Positions 1 to 10,101 of a DNA stretch of 64,000 bases are shown piece after piece. The stretch is from Symbiodinium natans. Its lineage: Eukaryota; Sar; Dinophyceae; Suessiales; Symbiodiniaceae. Made by a program: the position numbers and the translations under genes. The stretch spans positions 2,162,501 through 2,226,500 of the forward strand of contig CAJNDS010002079.1 in assembly GCA_905221605.1 (NCBI GenBank), read 5' to 3'. The notes under the pieces are model-generated. The model was not told where the DNA came from. It saw only the letters and a program-made list of their open reading frames with translations, and made no database searches. Each line of letters starts with the position of its first letter. The stretch's first letter is position 1.

Positions 1-1
1 T

Positions 2-133
2 GTGAAGCAGATAGGACGACTGACTCTCTTGGAGCAGCAAGGAAAGGCCCTCTTGGAGCACAAGGGCAAGACGAGGTACACAGGAGAAGTCGAGTGTCAC
101 GGTTGCGGCCGCAAGCATCAGAGGCTTGGTAGC
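2..133 (+). CDS. Possible zinc-binding exon, partial
   Basis: An open frame runs from the window edge with no stop to about 133 and then into non-coding repeat-like DNA. It reads a charged stretch followed by ECHGCGRKH, a CxxC pair with a nearby His, as in small zinc ribbons or zinc fingers. Two further Cys-rich fragments follow at 207 and 470 on the same strand and may be exons of the same protein. The family is not recognised; the frame could also be chance. Confidence 0.35.
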
Positions 134-206
134 CCCTTTAGCCGTTTTTTGGGGGTTCTGGGTTCCCTTATAAAGTAGCCAACCAAACAAAGGGGGGCCT
201 TCTAAG

Positions 207-395
207 ATGGTTCCTGGGCTACCAAGGAGGGAAACCTGCTTGCTCCTCTTCTACAAGAGGCCCCCAGGCTCACGTCCCGCCTGGCGCGGCGTCTACCGGT
301 CTCCAGGCTGCTCGCATGCCGACTGGGATGGAAAGCCATGGTGTAGTTACTGCACCACACTCGTCGCGAAGGATGCTTCCTCAGCCAATAGTTGA
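207..395 (+). CDS. Possible Cys-rich exon
   Basis: Open frame of 62 codons beginning at an ATG just after TCTAAG. The second half reads SPGCSHADWDGKPWCSYC, with a CxxC pair. It lies between two copies of a recurring sequence (TTGGGCTCCCTTA type, near 150 and 400), which suggests the repeat sits in introns between small exons. No family assignment. Confidence 0.3.
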   Translation: MVPGLPRRETCLLLFYKRPPGSRPAWRGVYRSPGCSHADWDGKPWCSYCTTLVAKDASSANS

Positions 396-478
396 ACTTT
401 AAGCCTCTTGGGCTCCCTTAATTTAGTAAGAACCATAAAGTTTAACCTTTTTCCCCTCGGTTCTTGGAGAAGTAAGGA
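391..478. repeat. Dispersed repeat, copy 1
   Basis: Shares a pattern with 12322-12413: TGAACTTTAAGC, then a CCTTA box, a GTAGCAAC/GTAAGAACC box, and TTGGTTCTTGGAGAAGTAAG or its close variant. A partial third relative lies at about 150-200. Unknown intron or mobile repeat. Confidence 0.5.
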
Positions 479-632
479 TGGATGTGTGGTTCCCTCATGC
501 ATGCGGTGCGCCAAGGTGGACTATGGCAAAGTTCTTGACCGGAAGGTCCCCTTTTTCTGCACACCGGCCATGAAGAGGATCGGCGAAGGGCCGAGGTACA
601 AAGATTGCAAAGGCAGGATCGTGAACTGGTAG
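470..632 (+). CDS. Possible Cys-rich exon, C-terminal
   Basis: Open frame containing CVVPSCMRCAKVDYGKVLDR followed by another Cys and a Lys/Arg-rich end, stopping at 630-632. The Cys spacing resembles the two preceding fragments, so the three may encode one small zinc-binding protein. The upstream edge is GTAAG followed by G. Function unknown. Confidence 0.3.
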
Positions 633-639
633 ATGCTCA

Positions 640-1317
640 GGCTGCTATTTGCTTAAGAATCCCCAAAAAAGTCAAGAATCATAATCCTTGAGCGCATATT
701 GGCCAAATAAGGAAGAAAAGTATGTATGTTGGGTGCTTCTTAAGCAAAAAGTAGCTGGTGCTTGTGCGTCAGAACTCGCCAAACGATGGGTCTCAGTCGC
801 CTGTCCTGCCGCCCGCCTAAGCCCAGAAAAACACGCTGAGCCTGAGCAGAAGCTGTGCGCAAGAAAGCCCCGGGCCCTTTAAACCCCAAACCCTAATCCT
901 CCAAGCCTTAAGCCTGTAGCCGAACCTTCTCCAAAGAGAAAGAACCCCTAGGAATTATTAATTGCCTTGTCCACCCAGTCGCCGCCACTGCTGTACTAGG
1001 CCCCCCTCAAACCTTGAGACTCTAAGCCCTTTAGAAACCCCAAGGCAACTTCACCTTGAATTTGTGTTTCGAGAACTACTAAAAGGTGAGAGTATACATG
1101 GCTCCTTATAAATAGTGGTGAGAGTTACGGGTTCAGGGTTAGGGCTTTGACTTTGTGTTGTTTTTGGGATACTGCCGTATATTCCTAAACCCCAAACCCT
1201 AAAACCCTATAACCCTAAACCCTAAACTCTATGTACTTCGCATGGAAACTCCCCCAGGTTCGAACCGTCCGTGATGCTGGCGCCGTGTGCAGCAGAGGAG
1301 ACGTGGATGCAGTTCGG
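640..1317. other. No gene recognised
   Basis: Contains scattered single CCCTAAA-like units, a stretch at 688-882 open by chance in one frame, and an AG-bounded island at 1256-1320 that is open but too short to assign. Confidence 0.5.
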
Positions 1318-1419
1318 GCCCAAACCCTAAACCCTAAACCCTAAACCCTAAACCCTAAACCCTAAACCCTAAACCCTAAACCCTAAACCCTAAACCCTAA
1401 ACCCTAAACCCTAAACCCT
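1318..1419. repeat. CCCTAAA telomere-type array
   Basis: About 14 nearly perfect CCCTAAA units, the C-rich strand of the TTTAGGG telomere repeat. Unique sequence flanks both sides, so it is interstitial. Confidence 0.95.
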
Positions 1420-1550
1420 GACAGGCCTGTAGGGTCCAGGACTTTAGCATGTGGGGATGCAGGGCATGCAGGATTGATGCGGTTTGGGCCTTCGGTCTGA
1501 GGGCTGTATGGCGCTTCTTGGAGACCTCCAAACCAAAAACCCTACCTAGT

Positions 1551-1611
1551 CCCTAAACCCTAAACCCTAAACCCTAAACCCTAATCCTAAACCCTAAACC
1601 CTAAACCCTTC
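1551..1611. repeat. CCCTAAA array
   Basis: About eight units with one shortened unit. Confidence 0.9.
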
Positions 1612-1726
1612 AACCCAGAACGGCTATTTTAGCCTGAGGGCCCTGACCCCCTAAACTTCCCCAACCCCCGAAGCCCCCGACGGGTTTCGGAGTGTATAGG
1701 GACTTGAGAACCGAAACCCCAATATA

Positions 1727-1829
1727 GAGTTTAGGGTTTAGGGTTCAGGATTTGTTGAGGGTTTAGGGTTTAGGGTTTAGGGTTTAGGGTTTAGGGTTTA
1801 GGGCTTAGGGCTTAGGGCTTAGGGCTTAG
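1727..1829. repeat. TTTAGGG array, opposite orientation
   Basis: G-rich strand on top; the last units drift to CTTAGGG. The orientation is reversed relative to the array 120 bp upstream. Confidence 0.9.
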
Positions 1830-1864
1830 GGACCCCCAACACCACTAAACCCTACGCCCCAGAA

Positions 1865-1951
1865 ACCAGCGGACGCAAGGACGAAGCCTTCGTCTGGATA
1901 CGACGCGCCTCCATGGACGAGGGCCACCTAGGCTGGTGGGGGGCCGCTTGA
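1865..1951 (+). CDS. Exon-like island between arrays
   Basis: Between two telomere-type blocks one frame is open for 28 codons and reads SGRKDEAFVWIRRASMDEGH with a Trp-rich end before TGA. The composition looks like protein rather than a repeat translation. The island is short, so the call is tentative. Confidence 0.3.
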   Translation, partial: TSGRKDEAFVWIRRASMDEGHLGWWGAA

Positions 1952-2580
1952 GGGCCTTTCTAGGGTTTAGGGGTTCATGGGTTTAGAGTTGAGGGCTTAG
2001 GGCTTGAGCTTGTTTAGGGCTTAGGGTTCAGGGAGTCTGGGGTGTTGAGGGGAGGGCGGAGGCTAGCTTTCAGGTTTAGGGGTTGTGGTTGAGTTAACTT
2101 GAAACCCTTTCCTACAGAATTCAGGGGCGCAGGTATTTGGGTAAGGGATACTAGAGGTACAAAGGTGGTTGCTCTTTTTCCTTTTGGGGAATCGGGCTTA
2201 CCGGCTTAGGGGATTCGGGGTGAGGGTTTTAGGATCCTATGGATGCTTCAGAGGGTTCAAAATGCATAGACCGGTTGGGGCAAACCTTTCAGTGGAGGGG
2301 GTGGATCTTGGGATCGCAGGGGGCTTCTTGTGGAATCGCAGCACTCTGGAGTTATGTTTTCTTGAAAGCTTGCAGATAAAAGGGTTCGGGTTTTTTAGGG
2401 TCGGCCTTTGGCTGCCCCTCTCTCTTTGCAGGTCCCACCTGTCCCTAAGCCCTAAACCCCAGAAGCCTAAACTCTAAACTAAATCCCAATCCCGAAACCC
2501 CAAACCCTGGACTTTTAACTTCAGAGTTATCCCGAGGCAGGCCCTGGGAACCTATCCTCCTTTCAACAAAGCGTTCTGAT

Positions 2581-2648
2581 GTATGGGCCCTTAATTTGTA
2601 TAGGGTATATAGGGGGCATGTAAGGGGTACCCTTTCAAGGGCCCATAC
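2581..2648. mobile_element. Hairpin MITE-like element
   Basis: Arms GTATGGGCCCTT and its reverse complement AAGGGCCCATAC enclose about 44 bp containing internal GGGTA boxes. Small non-autonomous inverted-repeat element or simple hairpin. Confidence 0.45.
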
Positions 2649-2781
2649 TAAGGGACCATGAAATGACCCTAAACCCTAAACCCTAAACCCTAACCCCTAA
2701 ACCCTAAACCCTAAACCCCTCTTCAGGGCCCTTGTACCAAGGCACCATGTAACAAGCCCGTCGCTTTCTTGCCTCGCAGGG

Positions 2782-2841
2782 ATGCAGACCTTCAGCCCAA
2801 AGCAGGCAACCGAGAAGCCGGTCGACCGCAAGCTCGTTTAA
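2782..2841 (+). CDS. Possible terminal exon
   Basis: A pyrimidine-rich acceptor (CTCGCAG) at 2773-2779 precedes a 19-codon frame, MQTFSPKQATEKPVDRKLV, ending at TAA. It is followed by a G tract and a G-rich array. A short C-terminal exon is plausible, but nothing identifies the protein. Confidence 0.3.
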   Translation: MQTFSPKQATEKPVDRKLV

Positions 2842-2860
2842 GAGGGAAGGGGGGGGGGGG

Positions 2861-2990
2861 TTTAGGGTTTAGGGTTTAGGGTTTGGGGTTTGGGGTTTGG
2901 GGTTTGGGGTTTGGGGTTTGGGGTTTGGGGTTTGGGGTTTAGGGTTTGGGGTTTGGGGTTTGGGGTTTAGGGTTCAGGGTTGGGCTTTGG
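2861..2990. repeat. TTTAGGG/TTTGGGG mixed array
   Basis: Three TTTAGGG units turn into a long run of TTTGGGG and back, showing local homogenisation of a one-base variant. Confidence 0.9.
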
Positions 2991-3299
2991 GCTTTAGGCT
3001 TTGGGCTTGAGGCTTTAGGGTTTAGGATTTGTTTTTGCCCCAAAAAAATCCCTCGGGGGTTGGGTTCTCCTTCTGGTCTTCAAACGGGCAGGTCGCGATA
3101 CGAGGTGTCGCGCGGCAAGAAAAGGCGCACAAGATGTGCGGCCGACCACTCGACGGAAAAGACCCGAGCACGCGACGCATGTTCGACGGAAGACTTCGGG
3201 GTGCGGCGCGGGCGGTTGGGGGATTTTTCCACAGGAGGTGATCCGCGAGACGGGGCGGAGGTCTCGCCGAGACGGGTGGGGCGGAGGTACAGCAAAAGG

Positions 3300-3610
3300 C
3301 TGGCACAAGCGGACGAGACCGTGACAGCCCAAAGCCGCCCAAGCGCACCAAGCGGACGAGACCGGGACAGCCCAAAACCGTCCAAGCGGACCAAGCGGAC
3401 CCAGCGGACCAGACCGTGACGGCCCAAAGCCGTCCAAGCGCACCAAGTGGACGAGACCGTGACAGCACAAAACCTTCCAAGCGGACCGAGCGGACGAGAC
3501 GGTACCGTGACAGCCCAAAACCGTCCAAGGGGACGAGACCGTGACAGCCCAAAACCGCCAAAGCGGACAAAGCGGACGAGACCGTGACAGCCCAACACCG
3601 CCCAAGCGGA
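3300..3610. repeat. Minisatellite of GACGAGACCGTGACAGCCC type
   Basis: Six to seven degenerate units of about 40-65 bp built from GCGGACGAGACCGTGACAGC and CCAAAACCGTCCAAGCGGAC blocks. All three minus-strand frames are open across it, which is a property of the repeat. Confidence 0.85.
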
Positions 3611-3618
3611 GGGGGGGG

Positions 3619-3652
<34 letters not shown>
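3611..3652. repeat. Poly-G tract
   Basis: About 42 bases of G broken by single A residues, directly after the minisatellite. Confidence 0.9.
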
Positions 3653-3654
<2 letters not shown>

Positions 3655-3872
3655 CAGGTTTTCAGTGATTCAGAGTGTAGCGGTTTAGGGTTAAACCCCC
3701 AAACCATCCCTGAACCCTAAACCCTTAACCCCAAGCCCGAAAACTACACACTCGTCCAATATGTGGTTTGCGAAATTCGGGGTACCTTATTGGGGCCTGT
3801 ATTATAAGGGAATCCTACTACTTGTGGGCCCCATATTTTCCTATAAATTCCCATGTTGAGCCCAGAAAACCC

Positions 3873-4016
3873 TCAACCCTAAACCCTAAACCCCTAACCC
3901 CTAAACCCCTAAACCCCTAAACCCCTAAACCCCTAAACCCCTAAACCCCTAAACCCCTAAACCCCTAAACCCCTAAACCCTAAACCCTAAACCCCTAAAC
4001 CCCTAAGCCCTAAAGC
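3873..4016. repeat. CCCTAAA array with 8-mer CCCCTAAA block
   Basis: Begins as CCCTAAA, changes to about ten CCCCTAAA 8-mers, then reverts. Confidence 0.9.
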
Positions 4017-4131
4017 CCAGGTGTCTCGCCCCGCGTGATGGCCAAGCCGGTCTCGCAGACTGTGATGAGCCGATACGCTTCTGGAAGTTTCCCTTCCATG
4101 GAGGCTAAGTTTAAGGGACGAAGAGGATTCG

Positions 4132-4183
4132 GGGTTTGGGGTTTAGGGTTTAGGGTTTAGGGTTTAGGGTTTAGGGTTTAGGG
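4132..4183. repeat. TTTAGGG array
   Basis: Six to seven units ending exactly where an inverted-repeat element begins. Confidence 0.9.
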
Positions 4184-4319
4184 TACTTGGAGCTTCACGG
4201 TACTTAGTGACCCAAATATCCCTGCACTTATAACCCAATTATAACCCTATTAGGGTACTCCAGAAACCATGACTACACTTATAATTGGATGATATTTAAG
4301 TACCCTGAACCTCCAAGTA
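4184..4319. mobile_element. Inverted-repeat MITE, family 2, full copy
   Basis: The left end TACTTGGAGCTTCACGGTA and the right end TACCCTGAACCTCCAAGTA are imperfect reverse complements about 25 bp long. The 95 bp interior is AT-richer than its surroundings and repeats TTATAA and CCAATTATAACC motifs. A compact hairpin copy lies at 30293-30343, and half-copies occur near 6645, 18625 and 51925. No coding capacity; probably a non-autonomous DNA element. Confidence 0.65.
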
Positions 4320-4419
4320 GGGGAACACCTGAAGCTTCATTGGCAGTTACAGAATTCCAGGGTTTAGGGTTAGAGGCTGAAGACTCATGGGTTAGGGTTA
4401 TAAGAACCCGTAATGAGGT

Positions 4420-5171
4420 TATAGCCTGCTATGACTTTAGCAGACGATTGGTTGAGGCGCGCCGGAGCGGAGTCAGGAAAAGCATCGCCCGACATGACGT
4501 CTCTCGGCTTTCGGCTTCTGCTAGTGTTCATTCTTACTGTTGGTGAGCAGGAAATGAGGGAATTAGGGGCCTATATATATATATATACATATACCCTTTA
4601 TAAGGCTTTAAGGGATTACATAGGGTACCTCATTCCACCATTCCCTGCTAACCAACAGTAAGCATTGAGGGCATTAGGTTTTTTTCGGCGTGAACGCAAG
4701 CTCATTAGGGTCTTGGAGGGCCCGAAGCCCAACATCCCACAACTCTGGGCCCTCTATCTGGTTTAGGGTGTAGGGTTTCGGGTTTCGGGCTTTAGGAGGG
4801 GGGAACCCTGGACCCATCTCCAAGACCTATGCCTTACATTCTGGGAACCTCATATGCCAAAATGCTACTTAGAGACCCCAATGTTCCCTAGTTAGGGAAT
4901 ATTCCATAAACTCAAGTAGGGCAGGGCCTAGGGGCAGTGTCTAGGTTTAGAGTTTAGGGTTTTGGGTTTTAGGGTGGGTTCGGGTTTAGGTTTTGGGATT
5001 CAGGCCCGCCCCAGGAGCTAAGCAGTATTTTGGGTCTAAGGTTTTAGGTCTAGATCGCTTTCTTGAAGGCTTCCGGACACCTGCAAGCAGGTTGAGAAGA
5101 ACCCCTGCCTGGAGGGTCATACTTTCAATCCAATCACCCTAACCCAAAACCCTACAAACCCTTGTCCCTGA
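4420..5171. other. Spacer, no gene supported
   Basis: Short frames overlap around 4289-4661 but carry a TATATA stretch and no family signal. The rest is degenerate TTTAGGG and unique DNA. Confidence 0.4.
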
Positions 5172-5236
5172 ACCCCAAACCCCAAACCCTAAACCCTAAA
5201 CCCCAAACCCTAAACCCTAAACCCTAAACCCTAAAC
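5172..5236. repeat. CCCTAAA array
   Basis: Nine units, some CCCCAAA variants. Confidence 0.9.
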
Positions 5237-5325
5237 GGGCTGCAGAGCCCTCACCTTTGCAGACAGGTGGCGGATGCGGGGGCCAGGCGCTCCCGAGGCA
5301 GAAAACCGGTCTGAGGGGCTTCCAG

Positions 5326-5470
5326 GCTTAGGGTTTAGGGTTTGGGGTTTAGGGTTTAGAGTTTAGGGTTTAGGGTTTAGGGTTTAGGGTTTAGGGTTTA
5401 GGGGATTAGGGGTTTAGGGGTTTAGGGGTTTAGGGGTTTAGGGGTTTAGCATTTAGCGTTTAGGGTTTGG
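5326..5470. repeat. TTTAGGG / TTTAGGGG array
   Basis: Seven-base units change to 8-base TTTAGGGG units, the mirror of the CCCCTAAA block at 3890. Confidence 0.9.
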
Positions 5471-5549
5471 CTGTTTAAGGGTTTATATAAGGGTGTAAGG
5501 GTTCAAGGTTTAGGTTCCTAAGAATGGCCCAGTGAACTCTAGGTCTTTG

Positions 5550-6317
5550 GGGGGGGGGGGGTGCATCTGAGTTCATTGCTTGTTCCTTTTGGGGGTGGGG
5601 GCGGGGGGGGGGGGGACATTTGTTGTTGGGGTGTGTGGTTTCTTTTGTGGGCTTTGCACACCCTGGCAGTCGATCTCAACGACCCAAATCCCCACAGCCC
5701 AAGATGCTACGCCTGAAGCTGGCTACCATGAGGTCTTTGTAGTAAATGATTGGGGCGCTTTCCAAAATGTAGGTGCGTATGCCCCAAACTGTGCTAAGTC
5801 CTGAATTCAGAAACAGACCCATACGACTTAGTACCGACATCGTATGTCTTCCTATGGTATCTTCAGTTCCCTAAACCCTAAACCCGTATGGCTTCCTGCC
5901 TATGGTATCTTAAGTTCCCTACGCCCAAAACCCTAAACCCTAAACCCTAAACCCTTGAACCCTGGCCAGCTTGGGGCCGCTTTTGGGGTTTAAGGCTCTC
6001 AGGCCGTGGGGCGGGCTTCAAGGGTCCTTGCACATGGTTGATGCTCACCCTAAACCCTAAACCCTAAACCCTAAACCCTAAACAGCTTGAATCCTGCATT
6101 CGAAGTCCGGCAATTACATACAGCATTTTTTTTGCAGCCTTGGCAGCGAGCTCTCAATCTGCGTAGGGTTCTACCCCATCCAAAAAGGTTTAGGGTTTAG
6201 GGTTTAGGGTTTTGGGTTTAGGGTTTAGATACCCACTCTCCCTAAACCCTAATTCCCTGAACCCGAAACCCTTTCTTAAACCTGCACTCCACGAACTCGC
6301 AATCCCCACAACCCTAA
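5550..6317. other. Spacer with G tracts and small arrays
   Basis: Contains two poly-G runs (near 5551 and 5605), a duplicated TATGG(C/T)TTCCTGCCTATGGTATCTT-like block at 5845-5915, and small C-rich (6050-6083) and G-rich (6186-6229) arrays. A 74-codon frame at 5580-5804 crosses the G tract and is not supported. Confidence 0.5.
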
Positions 6318-6376
6318 ACCAACAACCCTAAACCCTAAACCCTAAACCCTAAACCCTAAACCCTAAACCCTAAACC
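6318..6376. repeat. CCCTAAA array
   Basis: Eight units. Confidence 0.9.
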
Positions 6377-6954
6377 CCCAAAAACCAAACCCCCTCATGC
6401 TTTAGCGTAGACAAGCACTTGGAGGCGTAGACAAGCACTTCGAGGTTCAGGGTGCTCATAGCCCAACCATCAATGCACAGTTGAAACCGACGGATAAGCC
6501 CCTTAAGTACCCCAACGGACGGACGGGGGGGGGGGGGGGGGGAAATGATATAAGAACAGTTATAATTGGGTTAAACCCCTAAACCCTAAACCCTAAACCC
6601 TAAATCACCCTAAACCCATACAACTGGGTGATAAGAACACTAGTAATTGGGTTTCCGTGTTCCATGAACCTCCAAGCAGGCCCCTGGCCGCTGGAGAAGC
6701 TGAGCCTCCCCAGAAGCCACGAGGCTCCTGCTGAGCTTTAGGGCTATTCCATGGGGGATTTTGGGGTTTAGGGGTTAGGGTTTAGGGTTTAGGGGTTCGG
6801 GCTTTTAGGGCTTACGGGTTTAGGGCTATTGAGTAGGAGGTTTAGGGTTTGGCATATTAAGGGTACCCCTGCTTGGGGAAACACCCCTATCGTATTGCGA
6901 TGGTAACTTAATGCGAGTTCCTTTAACAACATGTGCTGAGGCTTTTGAGGGCTG

Positions 6955-7093
6955 TTACTTAGAAGCTCTTTTGACTTTGTAAGTCTACTTCATATCCCCT
7001 TACCTTATTCTAATCCCCAGAATCCCACATTACCAACCCCCTAAACCCTAAACCCTAAACCCTAAACCCTAAGTCAAAAGGGCTTCCAAGCAG
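6955..7093. mobile_element. Inverted-repeat MITE-like element
   Basis: The left arm near TAGAAGCTCTTTTGACTTTG pairs with the right arm AAGTCAAAAGGGCTTCCAAG across about 95 bp that include a CCCTAAA array. The right arm recurs at 46255-46277 (AAGTCAAAGGGGCTTCCAAG), so it is dispersed. Confidence 0.45.
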
Positions 7094-7186
7094 GGAGGGG
7101 CGTTTCAGGGCTTCCGAGTGAGGTGGACGAGGCTGACTACGGCAGCCGCACACCGAAGGCCTGCAAGCTCACAAGCCGGGCAGATA

Positions 7187-7284
7187 GGGGTTTAGGGTTT
7201 AGGGTTTAGGGTTTAGGGTTTAGGGTTTAGGGTTTAGGGTTTAGGGTTTAGGGTTTGGGGTTTGGGGTTTAGGGTTTAGGGTTT
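7187..7284. repeat. TTTAGGG array
   Basis: Thirteen units; it abuts the MITE starting at 7285. Confidence 0.9.
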
Positions 7285-7359
7285 GGGATGTTCCCCCCCT
7301 TATACTAGCAGTCCTTAGGGCCACGATGCTCCCAGTTAAGGATTGTTAGTACAAGGACT
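7285..7359. mobile_element. GGGATGTTCCCC MITE, copy 1
   Basis: Left arm GGGATGTTCCCCCCCTTATA, then CTAGCAGTCCTTA, with the complementary AAGGATTGTTAGTA on the right. The right tip is degraded. Family 1: five copies in this window. Confidence 0.65.
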
Positions 7360-7540
7360 AGGGTTTCGAGTTCTGGGTCTTTGGGGGCTGTAGGGCTTAG
7401 GGAGGTGCGGGATTCTGTTTAAAGACCCCCAAAATGGTACGCAAAATGACACTAATTTCCTGCAATTCGGCTGGGGGTTTGGGACCTCTCCTTTCAGGGT
7501 TCTAGGCCCAATCCAGTCCGAGAGACAAGGCCCCCAGCTT

Positions 7541-7653
7541 GGGAGGTTCCCCCTTTTACTGTACTAAACATGCAGTCCTAAATCGGGATTCTGGGGATTG
7601 TGGCACCGATTATTATCCCTTATTAAGGATTGCTAGTATAGGGGGGAACATCC
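7541..7653. mobile_element. GGGATGTTCCCC MITE, copy 2
   Basis: The left arm has diverged (GGGAGGTTCCCCC); the right arm TTAAGGATTGCTAGTATAGG then GGGGAACATCC is well kept. At 113 bp it is the longest copy. Confidence 0.7.
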
Positions 7654-7659
7654 GAACCC

Positions 7660-8713
7660 TCAGCGCCTAATACTCACGCTACAGCCGGGTCGAGGTGCAG
7701 GCTCAGGGATTTGAGATCCTGAAAAGGCGCGCGTTTGGGGGGGGCGGGCCGCTGGGGCATCTCCTACCCCGTGCCCTAAGCCCCTAAACCCTAAGGCCCC
7801 CCCCCAAAGCCCTAAACCCTAAAGCACTAAGCCCTAAGGTCTGAAGCACTAAGCCCTAAAAACCTAAGGCTTAAACCCTAAGCCCTAAAGCCCTGAGCCC
7901 TCAATTCGAAGCCCTCAAGCCTAAAGCACCAAGCCCAAAACCCTAGAACCTACTACCCAGTTTGCATTTTCTCGGCCCGAGCTTGTCCTAATATCACTTT
8001 GGGGTTCATACAGGGATGAGAGTTTATTGAAACACCCTGTAAGTCTAGAACGCGTCACCAGGCTGCAGAAGTGGCGCACCTAGCCGAGGATTTTCTGGTG
8101 GGGAGGGTAGGGGGTGTGTGGGTGGGGTAGGGTTTTTGGGCGTTAGGTATTAGGGTCTCACATTTTAGTGTTTTAGGGTTTTAGAGTTTGTTTTAAGGTT
8201 TAGAAGTTCGTGGTTTAGGGTGTAGGGTTCAGGCCAGCCCCTTAACCAGGAAACGCACTCTCAGAGAATGTCTCGCCGCACCTGCAAGAATGCACAAGAA
8301 GCAGCCAGAAACCCGACTGAATAAGGCTCGAGAACTCGCTATTGTGGGGGGTGATGCGCGTGGTTCCTGCGGGAAGGCTCGTCAGCTCTTAAACGCAGCA
8401 GACTACTTTGCGGACCATAGCTGGCGCAGTTGGAACTGACACTACTCATTCATCATCGGGTCTTCTTGGAAACCATGGCCGGAAATGCTTAAAACCTCCC
8501 ATCCATAACTAGCCCTATACACCCATAGAAACTTAAACTTTTCTGGTGCCTCAAAGCCCAGAAAGCCTAAACCCCCAAAGCCTCAACCCTAGAACAGTTT
8601 ATTTAAGCATAGCTAGACGCTAGGCAGGAGCTGTCTGTGTCAATGAGCCCAAGATAGCTGCTGCGTTAGGTTTTCCTGCCGAAGCCACAAAGACTCTCAA
8701 TTCTAAGACCGAG
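7660..8713. other. Degenerate CCCTAA-like DNA and unique spacer
   Basis: At 7775-7945 variants such as CCCTAAG and CCTAAAG alternate. 8230-8500 is unique GC-balanced DNA without a convincing frame. Nothing can be assigned. Confidence 0.4.
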
Positions 8714-8858
8714 ACCCTAAACCCGAAACCCTAAACCCTACACCCTAAACCCTAAACCCTCAACCCTCAACCCTCAAACCTCAACCCTGAAGCCCTGAAC
8801 CCTGAACCCTGAAGCCTGAAGCCTGAAGCCCGAAGCCTGAACCCTGAACCCTATACTT
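8714..8858. repeat. CCCTAAA array drifting to CCCTGAA
   Basis: The unit changes along the array from CCCTAAA to CCCTCAA, CCCTGAA and GCCTGAA. Confidence 0.85.
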
Positions 8859-8872
8859 AAACGCCTTGCTTG

Positions 8873-8959
8873 TTGTGGGAGGAGCTCGGAAAGGCTCGCA
8901 GTGCCACGCTGCAGCAGACACAGCTGGAGGCTAGGGATGCTCGGGAGAGTGTGACGAAC
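8873..8959 (+). CDS. Coiled-coil-like exon
   Basis: A 29-codon frame reads LWEELGKARSATLQQTQLEA and then RDARESVTN, an Ala/Glu/Gln/Arg-rich heptad-like helix. It ends where GTTTAGGG begins, so the first telomere-type unit downstream supplies a GT donor. Similar charged islands at 10107, 12538, 14712, 14941, 16747, 17088 and 17274 are on the same strand, and I infer they are exons of one coiled-coil protein. No family named. Confidence 0.5.
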
Positions 8960-8962
8960 CGT

Positions 8963-9038
8963 TTAGGGTTTGGGGTTTAGGGTTTAGGGTTCAGGGTTCA
9001 GGGTTCAGGGTTTAGTGTTTAGGGTTTAGGGTTTAGGG
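8963..9038. repeat. TTTAGGG array, likely intron
   Basis: Lies exactly between two exon-like islands. It starts with GT (GTTTAGGG) and ends with TTTAG followed by GG, so a whole intron could be made of this array. Confidence 0.75.
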
Positions 9039-9039
9039 C

Positions 9040-9192
9040 CACCTCGAAGAAGATGATGTCCACCAAAGAAGAGTGTTCCTTAAGCACATTCTGGGATCAT
9101 GGGCTATCACATGGCGCCAACACCTTCTGAGGCCATGGCAATGCCTTGTTTTCAGTAATCAGTCGGATTCTTCTTGTCCGCTCCATTTCTGA
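9040..9192 (+). CDS. Exon-like island after array
   Basis: Immediately after a TTTAG acceptor a frame is open for 50 codons. It reads HLEEDDVHQRRVFLKHILGS and continues with Trp, Arg and Leu-rich sequence to TGA at 9190-9192. The acidic start and helix-like body look protein-coding. Its real 3' end may be earlier, for example near 9155 (TTTTCAG/GTAAT). Confidence 0.4.
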   Translation, partial: HLEEDDVHQRRVFLKHILGSWAITWRQHLLRPWQCLVFSNQSDSSCPLHF

Positions 9193-9552
9193 GGTGGTTG
9201 TTCGCTGCACAGGGAACACCCCGAAGAGCATCCCATGTCCGGCAGTCCTCGCCATGCTATACCTAAACCCTCAACCCTAAGCCCTAAACCCTAAGCCTTT
9301 GTGGTAACTTAAGGTTGTCTTCCTTCAGCCGCTTCAGCCCTCAGCCTCTCAACCCCGTGCAACCCTAAGCCCGGCACTACACCCGGCACCCACTAACCTC
9401 CAACCCGAAACCCCGAAACCCTAAACCCTAGACGCTAGACCCTAAACCCTGAACCTACACCCCTAGGTTTATTTGATCAGCAGCCCAAAGCCCAAAGTGC
9501 CTGTAAGGTTGAGTCTTCAGACTGCGAGGCTAGAGCTACAAGAAGCTTACTC

Positions 9553-9651
9553 TTAGGGTTTAGGGTTTAGGGTTTAGGGTTTCGGGTTTAGGGTTTCGGG
9601 TTTAGGGTTTAGGGTTTAGGGTTTAGGGTTTAGGGTTTAGGGTTTAGGGTA
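9553..9651. repeat. TTTAGGG array
   Basis: About fourteen units with a few TTTCGGG. Confidence 0.9.
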
Positions 9652-9777
9652 GAAACTCTGGTTTTCATGGCTTCCCTACCTACTCGTGAGACCCTAAACT
9701 TTACGCCTTGGACTTTCAACCGTCAACCCTAAAGTTTGAACCCCAAACCCTATACCCGAGATTCCAGCCCTAGGCTT

Positions 9778-9864
9778 GGGTTTCTCCTCGTACTAACAGT
9801 CCTTAATAGGGGTTATAATCGGGTACTCCCTTCTTAAGGACTGTTAGTATTCTGGGGTCATCCC
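9778..9864. mobile_element. GGGATGTTCCCC MITE, copy 3
   Basis: CGTACTAACAGTCCTTAATA on the left pairs with TTAAGGACTGTTAGTATTCT on the right; the outer GGG...TCCC tips are retained. Confidence 0.7.
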
Positions 9865-9879
9865 AATCTAGGGTTTAGG

Positions 9880-10096
9880 GTTTAGGTTAACCCTAAGCCC
9901 TAAGCCCTAAACCCTAAACCCTAACCTTACACCCTACACCCTACACGCTACACCCTAAACCCTAAACCCTAAACCCTAAACCCTAAACCCTAAACCCTAA
10001 ACCCTAAACCCTAAACCCTAAACCCTAAACCCTAAACCCTAAACCCTAAACCCTAAACCCTAAACCCTAAACCCTAACCCTGTAAACCCTAAACTT
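9880..10096. repeat. CCCTAAA array, longest perfect run
   Basis: After mixed CCCTAAG and CCCTACA units, about eighteen consecutive perfect CCCTAAA units fill 9953-10078. Confidence 0.95.
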
Positions 10097-10101
10097 TACA
10101 G

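Noticed and set aside
1256-1270. tRNA gene (GGTTCGAACC looks like a B box)
   Set aside because: No A box or acceptor-stem pairing upstream; the same for GGTTCGAACC at about 46988, which is a short palindrome.
3015-3605. Three long minus-strand frames over the 3.3-3.6 kb minisatellite
   Set aside because: All three frames open at once over a tandem repeat; no domain signal.
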